A stretch of DNA of 64,000 bases. Source: Actinoallomurus purpureus. Its GTDB lineage: Bacteria; Actinomycetota; Actinomycetes; Streptosporangiales; Streptosporangiaceae. The translations under genes were made by a program, and so were the position numbers. Below, one piece after another: positions 1-8,982 of the stretch; within the stretch, counting starts at the first letter, position 1, and each line of letters starts with the position of its first letter. The DNA is taken from assembly GCF_024055795.1 (NCBI RefSeq), contig NZ_JAMXMY010000025.1, positions 94,254 to 158,253 of the forward strand, read 5' to 3'. The notes under the pieces are model-generated. The model was not told the origin of the DNA. It was given only the letters and a program-made list of their open reading frames with translations, and did no database searches.

Positions 1-1093
1 CTCGGAAGAGGACGCCCGCGCCGGTCGCCTCGATCGGGCCGCCGCGGTGTTCGGCGAAGGCGGCACGGCCCCGGGTCAGCTCGGTCGTACGGCCGTCGCG
101 GCGCAGCTCCACCCGGCCGTCCGTGCACAGCAGCAGCTGCGGACCTCCGGCGGGCAGCACCGCGTCGTCCGCGACGTCCACGCAGGACAGCCGGAACTCC
201 GGCGCCGGCGTGAGGTAGACCTCCTCTTCGCCGTGGCGGACGGGGTCGAGCACGTCCGGGCGTCCGGGTTCGAAGGAGGCGATGTTCAGCAGCTCCGGCA
301 CGTCGACGTGCTTGGGCGTCAGCCCGGCCCGCAGCACGTTGTCCGAACCGGCCATGAGCTCCACGGCCGTCCCGGCGAGGTAGGCGTGCGGCACGCGCGG
401 CGGGACGTACATCGCCTGCCCGGGAGCCAGCCGCACCTCGTTCATCAGCATCGCCAGGATGACGCCCGTGTCGGCGGGGTACCGCTCGGCCAGCGAGGCG
501 TACGGCTCCCCGGCGACGGCGGCGGCCTCGGCCACGACCCGGTCCGGAGACGGCCAGGTGAGCAGGGTCCGCACCGCCGAGCGCAGGTCGCCCGCCGCGA
601 GCAGATCCACGATCGGGCGCAGCGCCGGGACCTTGCTCAGGAGCTCGGCGCTCTCGCCCGGGTCGCGCAGCCCGCACAGCGCGTGCACGTCGGTCAGCGC
701 GCACAGCAGCTCGGGCTTGGGCCAGTCGTCCTTGTAGTTGCGCGCCGGGTCGCCGGGCGGGGCGTGCTCCGCCGCGAAGCCGCGCTCGGCCTGCTCACGG
801 TCCGGGTGGACCTGCAGGGACAGGGGCGCGGCGATCGCCAGGACCTTCAGCAGGAACGGCAGCCGCGGCCCGAACCGGGCGACGGCGGCGGGCCCGAGCG
901 TGCCCTCCGGGTCGGCCGCGACGTGCTCCTCCAGGGACGTGCCGCCGGGCAGCCGCGACGGCGCGGCCGGGTGCGCGCCGATCCACAGCTCCGCCTGCGG
1001 CCGCTCGGTGGGCGACGGCAGGCCGAGGAAGTCGGCGAGCACGGTGTGCGATCCCCAGGCGTACTCCTGGACGGGGTTCTCAAGACGTTCCAT
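1..1093 (-). CDS. manA: Mannose-6-phosphate isomerase, class I (3' end outside window)
   Basis: Interconverts mannose-6-phosphate and fructose-6-phosphate in the cytoplasm. The reverse strand reads MERLENPVQEYAWGS at the N-terminus, then AELWIGAHP, the metal-site motif SLQVHPD and KPELLCAL, which are hallmarks of type I zinc-dependent phosphomannose isomerases. Start ATG at 1093 lies 3 nt beyond the stop of the upstream ROK kinase, so it is the last visible gene of the operon descending from about 7165. About 364 codons are visible and the stop lies left of the window. With the upstream kinase and glycosidase it completes a route from imported beta-mannoside to fructose-6-phosphate. Confidence 0.9.
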   Translation of the reverse strand, partial: MERLENPVQEYAWGSHTVLADFLGLPSPTERPQAELWIGAHPAAPSRLPGGTSLEEHVAADPEGTLGPAAVARFGPRLPFLLKVLAIAAPLSLQVHPDREQAERGFAAEHAPPGDPARNYKDDWPKPELLCALTDVHALCGLRDPGESAELLSKVPALRPIVDLLAAGDLRSAVRTLLTWPSPDRVVAEAAAVAGEPYASLAERYPADTGVILAMLMNEVRLAPGQAMYVPPRVPHAYLAGTAVELMAGSDNVLRAGLTPKHVDVPELLNIASFEPGRPDVLDPVRHGEEEVYLTPAPEFRLSCVDVADDAVLPAGGPQLLLCTDGRVELRRDGRTTELTRGRAAFAEHRGGPIEATGAGVLFR

Positions 1094-1096
1094 GAG

Positions 1097-2140
1097 TCAG
1101 ACGAGCTCCGGGTCGTGGGCGAGGGCTGCGGCGCCGAGTAGGCCGGCCTCCGCGCCCAGCTCCGATGGCACCACTGTGACACGCCGGACGAAGGCCAGAC
1201 CGGCGTAGTCCCGCATGGCCCGGACGAGAGGTGGTTCGAGCACGTCCCAGGACCGGGAGACGCCACCGCCGACGACGACGCGGTCGAGGTCGCACAGGGC
1301 GGCGGCCGACGCGATCCCGGCGGCCAGGCCCCGGCCCGCGCGGTCGAACGCCGCCAGTGCCACCGGGTGGCCGGCGCGCGCGTCGGACGCGAGCGCGGCG
1401 CCGTCGGGCGCCGGGTGCGTCCAGCCGTTGGCGCGCGCCCAGCGGACCATGGAGGTGCCCGAGGTGAACGTCTCGACGCAGCCCCGCGACCCGCACGGGC
1501 ACGGCTCACCGCCCAGGTCGACGGTGGTGTGCCCGATGTGCCCGGCGTTGCCGGTCGGCCCGGCGTACACCTTCCCGTCGAGGATCAGTCCGCCGCCGAC
1601 GCCGGTCGACACCACCATCCCGAGCATGGCGCGGCTGCCGCGTCCGGCGCCGTGGCGGTACTCCGCGACCGCGCCCGCCACGGCGTCGTTGATCAGTGTC
1701 ACGGGCGGGCCGCCGAGCAGGGCGGCGAGCCGGTCCCGGACGGGAAAGCCCCGCCAGGAGCCGATGTTCACCGGGCTCGCGGTGCCGGCGACGGTGTCGA
1801 GCGGCCCGGCGCAGCCCATCCCCGCTCCGATGACGGCCTCATCGCCCATCGCCTCGGTGACGGCGGCGGCCAGGGCGGCCCAGATCGCCTCGGCGTCGCC
1901 GGGCGGGGTCGGGCGTGTGGTGTGCCCCCGCAGGCGGCCGTCCGGCTCGACGAGCGCGGCGGCGAGCTTGGTGCCGCCGATGTCGACGGCGAGGACGGCG
2001 CGCCCGGACGGCCCGTCCGGCGACGCATCCGACCTGAGCGGGGTCTCGTCGGGTCCGTCCGGCGACGTGTCCGACCTGTCCGGCGACCCGTCGGGCCCGT
2101 CCGGCGTGTCCGGGGCCGTCTCGGATACGACGCCGGTCAC
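1097..2140 (-). CDS. ROK-family sugar kinase (gluco/mannokinase-like)
   Basis: ATP-dependent hexose kinase of the ROK family, 347 aa. Visible motifs: phosphate-binding AVDIGGTKLA (about residues 51-60), substrate/catalytic IND (150-152), GHIGH (200-204) and the zinc motif CPCGSRGCVE (214-223). Residues 1-46 are an unusual extension of repeated Ser/Pro/Asp/Gly (SPDGP-type units) not normally present in the family. The start overlaps the stop of the GH5-like gene by 4 nt (ATGA), which supports this start despite the odd tail. Since manA follows directly, mannose is a likely substrate, but glucose or another hexose cannot be excluded from sequence. Confidence 0.85.
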   Translation of the reverse strand: MTGVVSETAPDTPDGPDGSPDRSDTSPDGPDETPLRSDASPDGPSGRAVLAVDIGGTKLAAALVEPDGRLRGHTTRPTPPGDAEAIWAALAAAVTEAMGDEAVIGAGMGCAGPLDTVAGTASPVNIGSWRGFPVRDRLAALLGGPPVTLINDAVAGAVAEYRHGAGRGSRAMLGMVVSTGVGGGLILDGKVYAGPTGNAGHIGHTTVDLGGEPCPCGSRGCVETFTSGTSMVRWARANGWTHPAPDGAALASDARAGHPVALAAFDRAGRGLAAGIASAAALCDLDRVVVGGGVSRSWDVLEPPLVRAMRDYAGLAFVRRVTVVPSELGAEAGLLGAAALAHDPELV

Positions 2141-4029
2141 TTTCGCAGCTCCAGCACCCGCACACCATATGGCCCGAACACGATCTCTTCACCCCCGGCA
2201 TGGCCGTTTCCGGCGACGACCGGCCGGATCGCCAGGTCGGCGTCCGCCTGGCTGACGAACACGGCGAATCGGGTCCCGTCGGCGCGGACGAGGACGTCGG
2301 CCGACACGCGCGGGTCGTCCACCCGCACCGGCCGGTGCGCCCCGGCCAGCACCGCCAGCGCGTCGTAGATCCGGTACGTCGGCTCGGGGTTCACCCGCGG
2401 GGTGACGGCCGCCATGTGCTCCAGCGGGTAGGTGCACAGGACGATCCACCCGTCGCCGCAGCGCCGCCGCAGCAGGGCGGGCCGGCCGTGGCCGTCGACC
2501 GCGACGACCTCCGCCGTCGTCGGCCGGACCGGCAGGTACGCCCGGCTGTGCTCGGTGCCCGCGGCGCGGAAGACGAGGGTCGTGCCGGCCTTCAGCGGGC
2601 CGAGGTCGCCCGTGAGGGTGAACTCGACGACGTCGTCCTCGATCGGGTCGACGAGCCCGTACGTGAGACGGTGCTCGACGCCGAACATCGCGTTCATGTG
2701 GGAGTACCAGGGCCCGCGCTGCCCGCCGTGGGGGCCCGCCGAGTACGAGACGTACACGACCGCGCCGCCGCGTGCGAGGTCCTCGAGCCGGCGCCAGCCG
2801 GGTGCGGTCAGCTGCTTGGCCGACGGGACGAGGTACAACCGGGCGTCCCCGGCGATGCCGTCGGACTCCCGGGTCAGGCCGGGTGCCAGGTCGGCCGCGC
2901 GGGCTGCGACGTACGCCTGCCGGAGGGTGGCGAAGGCGTACGTGCGGTCGTCGGGCGCGGTGAACGGGAAGCCGCCCTCCAGGACCTCCGGCACCACCAG
3001 GGCGGTGTCGGTGTCCGCCCGGGCGCAGGTCGCCAGGTCGAGTTCGGCGAGCGTACGGGCGAAGTCCCGCATCTCCTCCAGGACCGGTTTCGGCGTGCCG
3101 TCGGCCGTGGTCAGGCCGAAGTGCAGCTCGAACGGATGGTGGCTGTACGGCGGCTGGTCGACCAGGTCGAAGTCGGTGTTGTTCCACGCGATCCAGCCGG
3201 TCGCCCCGGCCAGCAGGCTGTTGTGGAGCACCTGCCGGTAGTAGTGCGCGGCGTTGTCGTCGGCGGCGAAGTCGGAGGAGCAGCCGAACTCCTCCAGCAC
3301 GACCGGCCGCCCGAACGCCCCCGCCAGTTCGCAGACGAACGCCGCGCCGTAGTGCTGCCGGATCAGGTCGTCCTCCATCCGGTAGACGTGCGGGCCGACG
3401 AAGTCGGTCAGCGCGGCGAGCGCGCGGACGGAGAAGCCGTTGTCGACGCCGGTGACCTCGATGCCCCAGGCGCCGTCGCCGATGGAGACCGGTTCCTTCG
3501 CCCCGGCCGCGTGGACCGCCTGCACCATGAGCTGCGCCCAACTGGTCACCTGTTCGGCCGGGGCGGTCCCGCCGTAGATGGGCATCTCGTTGGTGATCAG
3601 CCACCCGGCGATCGCCGGGTGGCCGGTGAACCGCCGGGTCATCTCCTCGGCGAACCACGTCTGCCGGGCCACCATCCACACGTCGGCGTACAGGTCGCGG
3701 CCCTGCCGCCACGCCGGGTCCCAGTTCTCCCCCGACATGTGGCCGACGATGAAGGTCGGGATCGTCCGCATCCCCCGCTCGGCGTGCGCCTCCAGGAAGT
3801 CGGCGTACCGCTCCACGAGGGTCGCGTCGATTCGATCCGGCTCGGGCATGAAGTCGGGCCAGTAGAAGAACGACCGGGTGACGTTCAGCCCATGATCGGC
3901 CAGCACCTCCAGTTCGTCGCGGACGATCCCGGGGTCGTACGACCGCCACATCAGCGGGCCGCCGGTCCGGGACCAGAAGTTCGCGCCCAGCCACGTCGGT
4001 CCGGGCAGCTTGCGGAAATCACGTCGCAC
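2137..4029 (-). CDS. GH5-like glycoside hydrolase, probable beta-mannosidase or mannanase
   Basis: 630 aa, no signal peptide, so it acts on imported oligosaccharide in the cytoplasm. Residues 1-300 form a clan GH-A (beta/alpha)8 barrel: LITNEMP places the acid/base at Glu148, and VVLEEFG places the nucleophile at about Glu247. The C-terminal half (RLYLVPSAKQLTAPGW and onward) resembles the amidotransferase-like and beta-sandwich domains of GH5/GH42 relatives. It lies between an ABC permease gene (19 nt upstream) and a ROK kinase (4 nt overlap). A beta-mannoside substrate is inferred from manA in the operon; GH5 subfamily 18 is a reasonable guess but is not proven here. Confidence 0.75.
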   Translation of the reverse strand: MRRDFRKLPGPTWLGANFWSRTGGPLMWRSYDPGIVRDELEVLADHGLNVTRSFFYWPDFMPEPDRIDATLVERYADFLEAHAERGMRTIPTFIVGHMSGENWDPAWRQGRDLYADVWMVARQTWFAEEMTRRFTGHPAIAGWLITNEMPIYGGTAPAEQVTSWAQLMVQAVHAAGAKEPVSIGDGAWGIEVTGVDNGFSVRALAALTDFVGPHVYRMEDDLIRQHYGAAFVCELAGAFGRPVVLEEFGCSSDFAADDNAAHYYRQVLHNSLLAGATGWIAWNNTDFDLVDQPPYSHHPFELHFGLTTADGTPKPVLEEMRDFARTLAELDLATCARADTDTALVVPEVLEGGFPFTAPDDRTYAFATLRQAYVAARAADLAPGLTRESDGIAGDARLYLVPSAKQLTAPGWRRLEDLARGGAVVYVSYSAGPHGGQRGPWYSHMNAMFGVEHRLTYGLVDPIEDDVVEFTLTGDLGPLKAGTTLVFRAAGTEHSRAYLPVRPTTAEVVAVDGHGRPALLRRRCGDGWIVLCTYPLEHMAAVTPRVNPEPTYRIYDALAVLAGAHRPVRVDDPRVSADVLVRADGTRFAVFVSQADADLAIRPVVAGNGHAGGEEIVFGPYGVRVLELRK

Positions 4030-4048
4030 GGGGAGACCTTTCGCTCGT

Positions 4049-4891
4049 TCAGGACTTGACGGCGCCCGCGGTCAGGCCGTGGACGAGGAAGCGCTGGAGG
4101 GCCAGGAAGCCGACCACGACCGGCAGGCTGATGACCAGGGAGGCGGCCATCACCTGGTTCCAGTAGACGTTCGCCTGGGTGGCGTAGCCCCGCAGGCCGA
4201 CGGCGAGCGTCCGGGTGGCGTCGTCGGTCAGGACGGAGGCGAACAGCACCTCACCCCACGCCGTCATGAACGCGTAGATCGCGACGGCGACGACGCCCGG
4301 CGCGGCCACCGGCAGGACCACGCGGAACAACGTGCGCAGCGGTCCGGCGCCGTCGACGCGCGCCGCCTCGTCGAGCTCGCGCGGGATGGTGTCGAAGTAC
4401 CCCGCGATGAGCCAGATGGAGAATGGCAGCGCGAACGTCAGGTACGTGACGGTCAGGCCGGTCCGGCTGCCGTACAGCCGGAGGCCGGTGTACTTCTCGA
4501 CGTTGACGAAGATCAGGAAGAGGGGGAGCAGGAACAGGATGCCGGGGAACATCTGCGTCGACAGGACGGCCGTCATGAAGGTGCCGCGCCCGGCGAAGCG
4601 GTATCGGCTGACGGCGTACCCGGCAAGGATCGCGATCGCCACCGAGCACACGGTCGCGGCGAGCGAGACGACCAGGCTGTTCACGAAGTAGCGGCCGAGC
4701 GGGACCGTACGCCACATGTCGACGAACGGGCGGAACGTCACGTGCGTCGGCAGCCACGCGAACCGCCCCTGCACGTCCTTCAGCGGCTTGATCGACGAGA
4801 CCGCCATGACGTACAGCGGCAGCACGGTGAACAGCGCGAGCAGGCCCAGGACGACCGGCCGCGCCCAGCGCAGCGTACGGGACTCACGCAT
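4049..4891 (-). CDS. ABC sugar transporter permease, MalG type
   Basis: 280 aa integral membrane protein with about six transmembrane segments, the second permease of the importer. The EAA loop is visible as EAARVDGAGPLRTLFRVVLP, the contact site for the ATPase. An N-terminal hydrophobic helix follows MRESRTLRWARP. It overlaps the upstream permease gene by 8 nt, which implies co-translation. No ATP-binding subunit is encoded nearby, so a shared ATPase such as MsiK is presumably used, as is typical for actinobacterial sugar importers. Confidence 0.9.
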   Translation of the reverse strand: MRESRTLRWARPVVLGLLALFTVLPLYVMAVSSIKPLKDVQGRFAWLPTHVTFRPFVDMWRTVPLGRYFVNSLVVSLAATVCSVAIAILAGYAVSRYRFAGRGTFMTAVLSTQMFPGILFLLPLFLIFVNVEKYTGLRLYGSRTGLTVTYLTFALPFSIWLIAGYFDTIPRELDEAARVDGAGPLRTLFRVVLPVAAPGVVAVAIYAFMTAWGEVLFASVLTDDATRTLAVGLRGYATQANVYWNQVMAASLVISLPVVVGFLALQRFLVHGLTAGAVKS

Positions 4892-5852
4892 GGCGGCTCC
4901 TCAGTCGTCCGATTCCCAGATATCCGAGCGTGACGACCATCAGGAACGCCAGGAGCAGCACGGACATCGCCGCGCCCAGCCCGAAGTTCCAGGTGATGAA
5001 GGACGCGTTGTAGATGTGGATGGAGATCATGTCGGCGGCCGCGGGAGGCTGGTCGAACAGGATGTAGGCGACGTTGAAGTCGTTGAACGTCCAGAGGAAC
5101 AGCACGAGCAGCAGCACCCGGTTGACCGGCCGCAGCAGCGGGAGCGTCACCCTCCCGAGGAGGCGCAGCGAACCGGCCCCGTCGAGGGCCGCCGCCTCGT
5201 ACAGGTCGCTCGGGATGCTCTGCAGCCCGGCGGTGATGGTGAGGAACGCGAACGGCCACATCCGCCAGATCGCGATGGCCGTCACCGCCGCGAAGCTGCG
5301 GTCGCCCAGCAGCCAGAACGGATGGCCGTGCGCGAGTCTCAGCTGGTCGGACAGCAGCGCGTTCACCATGCCGGTGTCACGCTGGAACATGAACCGCCAG
5401 GTGATGACCGCCGTGAACACCGGCAGCGCGTACGGCACGAGGAAGAGCGTCCGCAGCGCCGCCCGGCCCGGGAACGGGCGTTCCAGCAGCACGGCCGCGG
5501 TCATGCCGAACAGCCACGAGCAGCCGACGACGACGGCCGTGATCGCGACGGTGACGAGGAAGGAGTGCAGCAGGTCCTCGCCGACGGGCCCGTGCGCGTT
5601 CACCGCGACCCGGTAGTTGGTCAGCCCCCCGTACGGCGCCTGTGTCCAGTTGCGGATGAAGAACTGGGTGAGGTGGAGCAGGCTCATCCACGCCCCGACC
5701 AGCATCGGGATGATGTGCACGGCCAGTTCGGCGACCAGGGCGGGCGCGAGCAGAAGGTACGGCAGCGCCTTCGCGAGACGCGGGCGACGGGGCGAGGGCC
5801 GCCCGGGAGCGCGGGCGGGCGCGCTCCCGGGCGCCGTGACGGTCCGTGCCAC
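4884..5852 (-). CDS. ABC sugar transporter permease, MalF type
   Basis: 322 aa permease, first of the pair. After a basic, Pro/Ala-rich cytoplasmic tail, the first membrane helix begins at about ALPYLLLAPALVAELAVHII. The EAA loop reads EAAALDGAGSLRLLGRVTLP. I chose GTG at 5852, 2 nt beyond the binding-protein stop; the open frame continues upstream only because it is antisense-compatible with the binding-protein gene. An in-frame TTG 6 nt earlier is an alternative. It forms the translocation pore with the MalG-type partner. Confidence 0.88.
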   Translation of the reverse strand: MARTVTAPGSAPARAPGRPSPRRPRLAKALPYLLLAPALVAELAVHIIPMLVGAWMSLLHLTQFFIRNWTQAPYGGLTNYRVAVNAHGPVGEDLLHSFLVTVAITAVVVGCSWLFGMTAAVLLERPFPGRAALRTLFLVPYALPVFTAVITWRFMFQRDTGMVNALLSDQLRLAHGHPFWLLGDRSFAAVTAIAIWRMWPFAFLTITAGLQSIPSDLYEAAALDGAGSLRLLGRVTLPLLRPVNRVLLLVLFLWTFNDFNVAYILFDQPPAAADMISIHIYNASFITWNFGLGAAMSVLLLAFLMVVTLGYLGIGRLRSRHA

Positions 5853-5854
5853 GC

Positions 5855-7165
5855 TCAACCGCCGGCCTGCATCTTCTTGTTCGCGGCGGCGAGCCTGCTC
5901 CGGATCGTCGCGTCGTCGACCGGGCGGCCCGCGGCGGCGTCGGCGATCAGCTCCTTGACGGTGTTGCCGACGAGGGTCTCGAACTGCGCCTCCTGCGGGA
6001 TCATCGGCAGCGTCTCCGACGCCTCGGCGAGCACCTTGCGGAACGTCGCGATGGCAGGCGTCTGGAACCTCGGGTCGTCGTACGCCTGCGGGACGACGGG
6101 CAGGCTGCCCCACGCCGCGTTGAGGATCTTCTGCTCCTCCGGGCCGGTGAGGAACTCGACGAGCTTGAGCGCGCCGTCCTTGTTCCCGGAGTTCTTGAAC
6201 ACGCCGATGTTGATGCCGGCGACGTGGCTGGCCACCTTCCGCCCGCCGGCTGGGAGGGGATCGGGCAGCGGGATCTGCGTGACGCCGTACTCGTCGTCCT
6301 TCATGCCGTTCTCGCGAACCCCGGCGGTAGCGTAGCTCTGGATCATCATCATGCCGAACTTCCCGGCCGCGAAGTCCTTGAGGATCTGGTCGTCGTTGAC
6401 GTACTCCGCGTCGGCCGGATCGATCACCTTGTCGGTGCCCAGCAGGTCGAGGTACTGCTTGACCCCGGCGACCATCTGCGGGGAGTCGAAGCCCGGCTGA
6501 TTCCCCTGGAAGAGCCGGGCGCCCTGCTGGGCGCCGAACATGAACGCGAAGTGGGCGCCCTCGGTGTAGCTCGCGCCGAGGACGCCGACGCCATACCGCT
6601 TCTTGGCCGGGTCGGTGAGCCTCTTCGCGTCGGCGACCAGCTCCTGCCACGTCCGCGGCGGCTGCTTGATGCCCGCGTCCGCGAACAGCTTCTTGTTGTA
6701 GAACAGCCCGTACGCCAGGCCGTAGATCGGGACGAAGCCCGGCGGCTTGCCCGCCGCGCCCGTCGAGGTCAGCGTCGAGGGGATGAAACGGCCCCGGCCG
6801 CCGACCTTGGCGATGGTCGCGTCGTCGAACGACTGGAACGCCCCCGTCGCCTGGAGCGAGGCGGACCAGGTGTTACCGATGTTGAGAACGTCGGGACCCT
6901 TGCCGCTGGAGGTCGCGGCGAGGATGCGGTTCAGCAGGTCGGGCCAGCCGATCACCTCGAGCTTGACCTTGATCCCGGTCCGCTGCTCGAACTTCTTCAG
7001 CTCCGGGCCGAGCACCTGCTGGTCCTGCTGGATCGAGCGGCCCTGGTTGCTGGCCCAGTAGGTCAGCGTCTTGGGGGACGCCTTGTCCCCGCCGCCTCCG
7101 CAACCGGCGCCGGTCATGACCAAGACGACGCCCGTGACGAGCGCCGTGATTCGGCGTGCCTTCAC
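5855..7165 (-). CDS. Extracellular sugar-binding lipoprotein of ABC importer
   Basis: Solute-binding protein family 1, about 436 aa. The signal peptide VKARRITALVTG is followed by a lipobox ending GAGC, then a Gly-rich linker, so it is lipid-anchored on the outer face of the membrane. I chose GTG at 7165 because GGGAG lies 8 nt upstream; the in-frame ATG at 7180 has no such site. The mature part (LTYWASNQGRS..., GPDVLNIGNTW, GLFYNKKLFADAG) is typical of oligosaccharide binders. It is the first gene of the importer operon, just below an operator-like palindrome. A beta-mannoside ligand is inferred from operon content only. Confidence 0.88.
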   Translation of the reverse strand: MKARRITALVTGVVLVMTGAGCGGGGDKASPKTLTYWASNQGRSIQQDQQVLGPELKKFEQRTGIKVKLEVIGWPDLLNRILAATSSGKGPDVLNIGNTWSASLQATGAFQSFDDATIAKVGGRGRFIPSTLTSTGAAGKPPGFVPIYGLAYGLFYNKKLFADAGIKQPPRTWQELVADAKRLTDPAKKRYGVGVLGASYTEGAHFAFMFGAQQGARLFQGNQPGFDSPQMVAGVKQYLDLLGTDKVIDPADAEYVNDDQILKDFAAGKFGMMMIQSYATAGVRENGMKDDEYGVTQIPLPDPLPAGGRKVASHVAGINIGVFKNSGNKDGALKLVEFLTGPEEQKILNAAWGSLPVVPQAYDDPRFQTPAIATFRKVLAEASETLPMIPQEAQFETLVGNTVKELIADAAAGRPVDDATIRSRLAAANKKMQAGG

Positions 7166-7292
7166 TTGGTGAACTCCCATCAGCCGTCATGGAGGGCATC
7201 CCGGTCGAGCGCAGACCGGCCGGAGGCCGGTACGACCCGGCCACCGGTTAGTTCTCCGGACACTGTGGAAATCCGCTGTATCGATAGGAACA

Positions 7293-7306
7293 CTAAACCG
7301 GTTTAG
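7293..7306. promoter_or_regulatory. Palindromic LacI-type operator before the sugar operon
   Basis: Perfect 14-bp palindrome CTAAACCGGTTTAG, about 127 bp upstream of the binding-protein start. Its left three bases are the stop codon (TAG) of the lacI gene, so the operator is built into the end of that reading frame. A near-identical core precedes lacI itself, consistent with one regulator acting on both. Confidence 0.7.
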
Positions 7307-8327
7307 CGTCAACCGTCCCGGCCGCGGCGGCCGTGCTGCCCCGCGGCGTCAGTACGGGCGTGGCGTGGCAGCCGCTGTCGACGGGATGCCCGGCGACCAG
7401 ATCGAGAAGGCGGCGCGCGACCTCCGCGCCGTAGGAGGGGATGTCGAGCCCGACCGCGGTCAGCGGCGGGTGGACCAGCCGGCAGAGCACCGAGTCGTCC
7501 CAGGCGACGATGGACAACCGGTCCGGAACGGGCACGCCCATCTCGGCGGCGACCGCCAGCCCGGCCAGGGCCATCACGTCGTTGTCGTAGACGACGGCGG
7601 TCGGAGGCGCCGGCGACGCGAGCAGCCGGCGGGTGGCGCGCGCTCCCTCCTCCCCGGTGTAGTCCGTGGCCACCGAGGCGGGCGCGATCCCGAGTGCGGC
7701 GGCCGCGGCCTCGAACGCCGCCCCGCGCGCGGCCGTGTGCCGCAGCTCCGGCGGCCCGGCCACCCGGGCGATCCGCCGGTGGCCGAGGGCCGCGAGGTAC
7801 TCCACTACGGCCCGCATCGCCTCGGCCTCGTCGTTCCACACGCCGGGCAGCCCTCCGTGCCCCTCCGGTCCCCCGATCACGATCGCGGGCATCCCCAGCT
7901 CAGTGAGCAGCCCGACCCGCTCGTCCTCCATCCTCAGGTCGACGAGGAACACCCCGTCCACGCGGCGCTCGGCCCACCAGCGGCGGTAGGTCGCCATCTG
8001 CGCCTCGCCGTCTTCGGCCATCTGCAGCAGGAGCGCGACGTCACGCGCGGCGAGCTCGCCCTCGATGCCGGAGATCAGCTGCATGAAGAAGGGCTCGATC
8101 CCCAGCGTGCGCGCCGGGCGGTCCACGACCAGGCCCAGCACGCCCGCCCGGCCCCCGGACAGCGCGCGGGCCACGCGGCTCGGCCGCCACCCCATCTCCC
8201 GCGCGATCTCGAGGATGCGGTCACGTGTCGCGGCGGAGACACCAGGCCGGTCGTTCAGCGCGAACGAGACGGTGCTCTTGGTGACCCCCGCCCGGCGCGC
8301 GATGTCGGCGATCGTCGGACGCTTCAT
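7293..8327 (-). CDS. LacI-family transcriptional regulator of the GH5/ABC operon
   Basis: 344 aa repressor. The N-terminal helix-turn-helix reads MKRPTIADIARRAGVTKSTV, followed by the hinge region and a periplasmic-binding-protein-like sensor domain (VLGLVVDRPARTLG..., LSIVAWDDSVLCRLVHPPLT). Start ATG 8327 is chosen because GGGGGAGGTGG directly precedes it; the longer frame to 8621 is spurious. It sits upstream of and co-oriented with the importer operon. AAACCGGTTT palindromes before its own start (8356) and at its stop codon (7293) suggest autoregulation plus operon control, with the imported sugar as likely inducer. Confidence 0.9.
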   Translation of the reverse strand: MKRPTIADIARRAGVTKSTVSFALNDRPGVSAATRDRILEIAREMGWRPSRVARALSGGRAGVLGLVVDRPARTLGIEPFFMQLISGIEGELAARDVALLLQMAEDGEAQMATYRRWWAERRVDGVFLVDLRMEDERVGLLTELGMPAIVIGGPEGHGGLPGVWNDEAEAMRAVVEYLAALGHRRIARVAGPPELRHTAARGAAFEAAAAALGIAPASVATDYTGEEGARATRRLLASPAPPTAVVYDNDVMALAGLAVAAEMGVPVPDRLSIVAWDDSVLCRLVHPPLTAVGLDIPSYGAEVARRLLDLVAGHPVDSGCHATPVLTPRGSTAAAAGTVDAKPV

Positions 8328-8354
8328 CCCACCTCCCCCGGAAGACCGATTTGA

Positions 8355-8366
8355 TAAACCGGTTTT
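8355..8366. promoter_or_regulatory. Operator-like palindrome upstream of lacI
   Basis: TAAACCGGTTTT lies 28 bp before the lacI start and shares the 10-bp core AAACCGGTTT with the site at 7293. It is the likely autoregulatory site of the LacI protein. Confidence 0.65.
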
Positions 8367-8545
8367 GCTGTTCTCGATGACCATATCGGCAAGACCGTTG
8401 ACACTGCTTACAGCAACGGAATAGCTTGCTGTCGCCGATGGCATCCGATCGAGCGCGGACCGTCCTCTCCCCTCCGAGCCCTCTTTCCCCTCCGAGTTCC
8501 CGTTCCCGGCCGACGGGCCGGGTCCGGCCGTGGCACGCTGGGGGC

Positions 8546-8947
8546 ATGCGTGTGCGGTGCGTGGGAGCGATCGTCCATGACGCCGAGGGACGCCTGCTGC
8601 TGATCCGGCGCGGGCAGCCACCCGGCGAGGGCATGTGGTCGCTTCCGGGCGGCCGCGCCGAGGCGGGCGAGAGCGACGCCGACGCCGTCGTCCGCGAGGT
8701 CGCCGAGGAGACCGGGCTGCGGGTCGATCCGGGACCGCTGGTCGGCTCGGTGGACCGCGCCGGCCCGGGCGGGGTCACCTACGACATCCGCGACTACCGG
8801 GCGACCGTCACCGACGGCGTCCTGCGCGCGGGCGACGACGCCCGGGACGCCCGCTGGGTCACCGCTGAGGAGCTGTCCGCCCTCCCGACGACCACCGGCC
8901 TGATCGAGACCCTCGCCTCCTGGGGTGTCCTTCCCGCCCCCCGATAG
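8546..8947 (+). CDS. Nudix hydrolase (MutT-like)
   Basis: 133 aa single-domain hydrolase of nucleoside-diphosphate-linked substrates. The Nudix box is intact: GGRAEAGESDADAVVREVAE followed by ETGL. Start ATG 8546 (MRVRCVGAIVHDAEG) gives the usual short N-terminus; the open frame upstream is low-complexity Ser/Pro and not expected to be translated. Transcribed divergently from lacI. Its substrate cannot be deduced. Confidence 0.85.
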   Translation: MRVRCVGAIVHDAEGRLLLIRRGQPPGEGMWSLPGGRAEAGESDADAVVREVAEETGLRVDPGPLVGSVDRAGPGGVTYDIRDYRATVTDGVLRAGDDARDARWVTAEELSALPTTTGLIETLASWGVLPAPR

Positions 8948-8982
8948 TCCGCCCCGGGACACCGGCCAGGGTCGGAGCGCAC

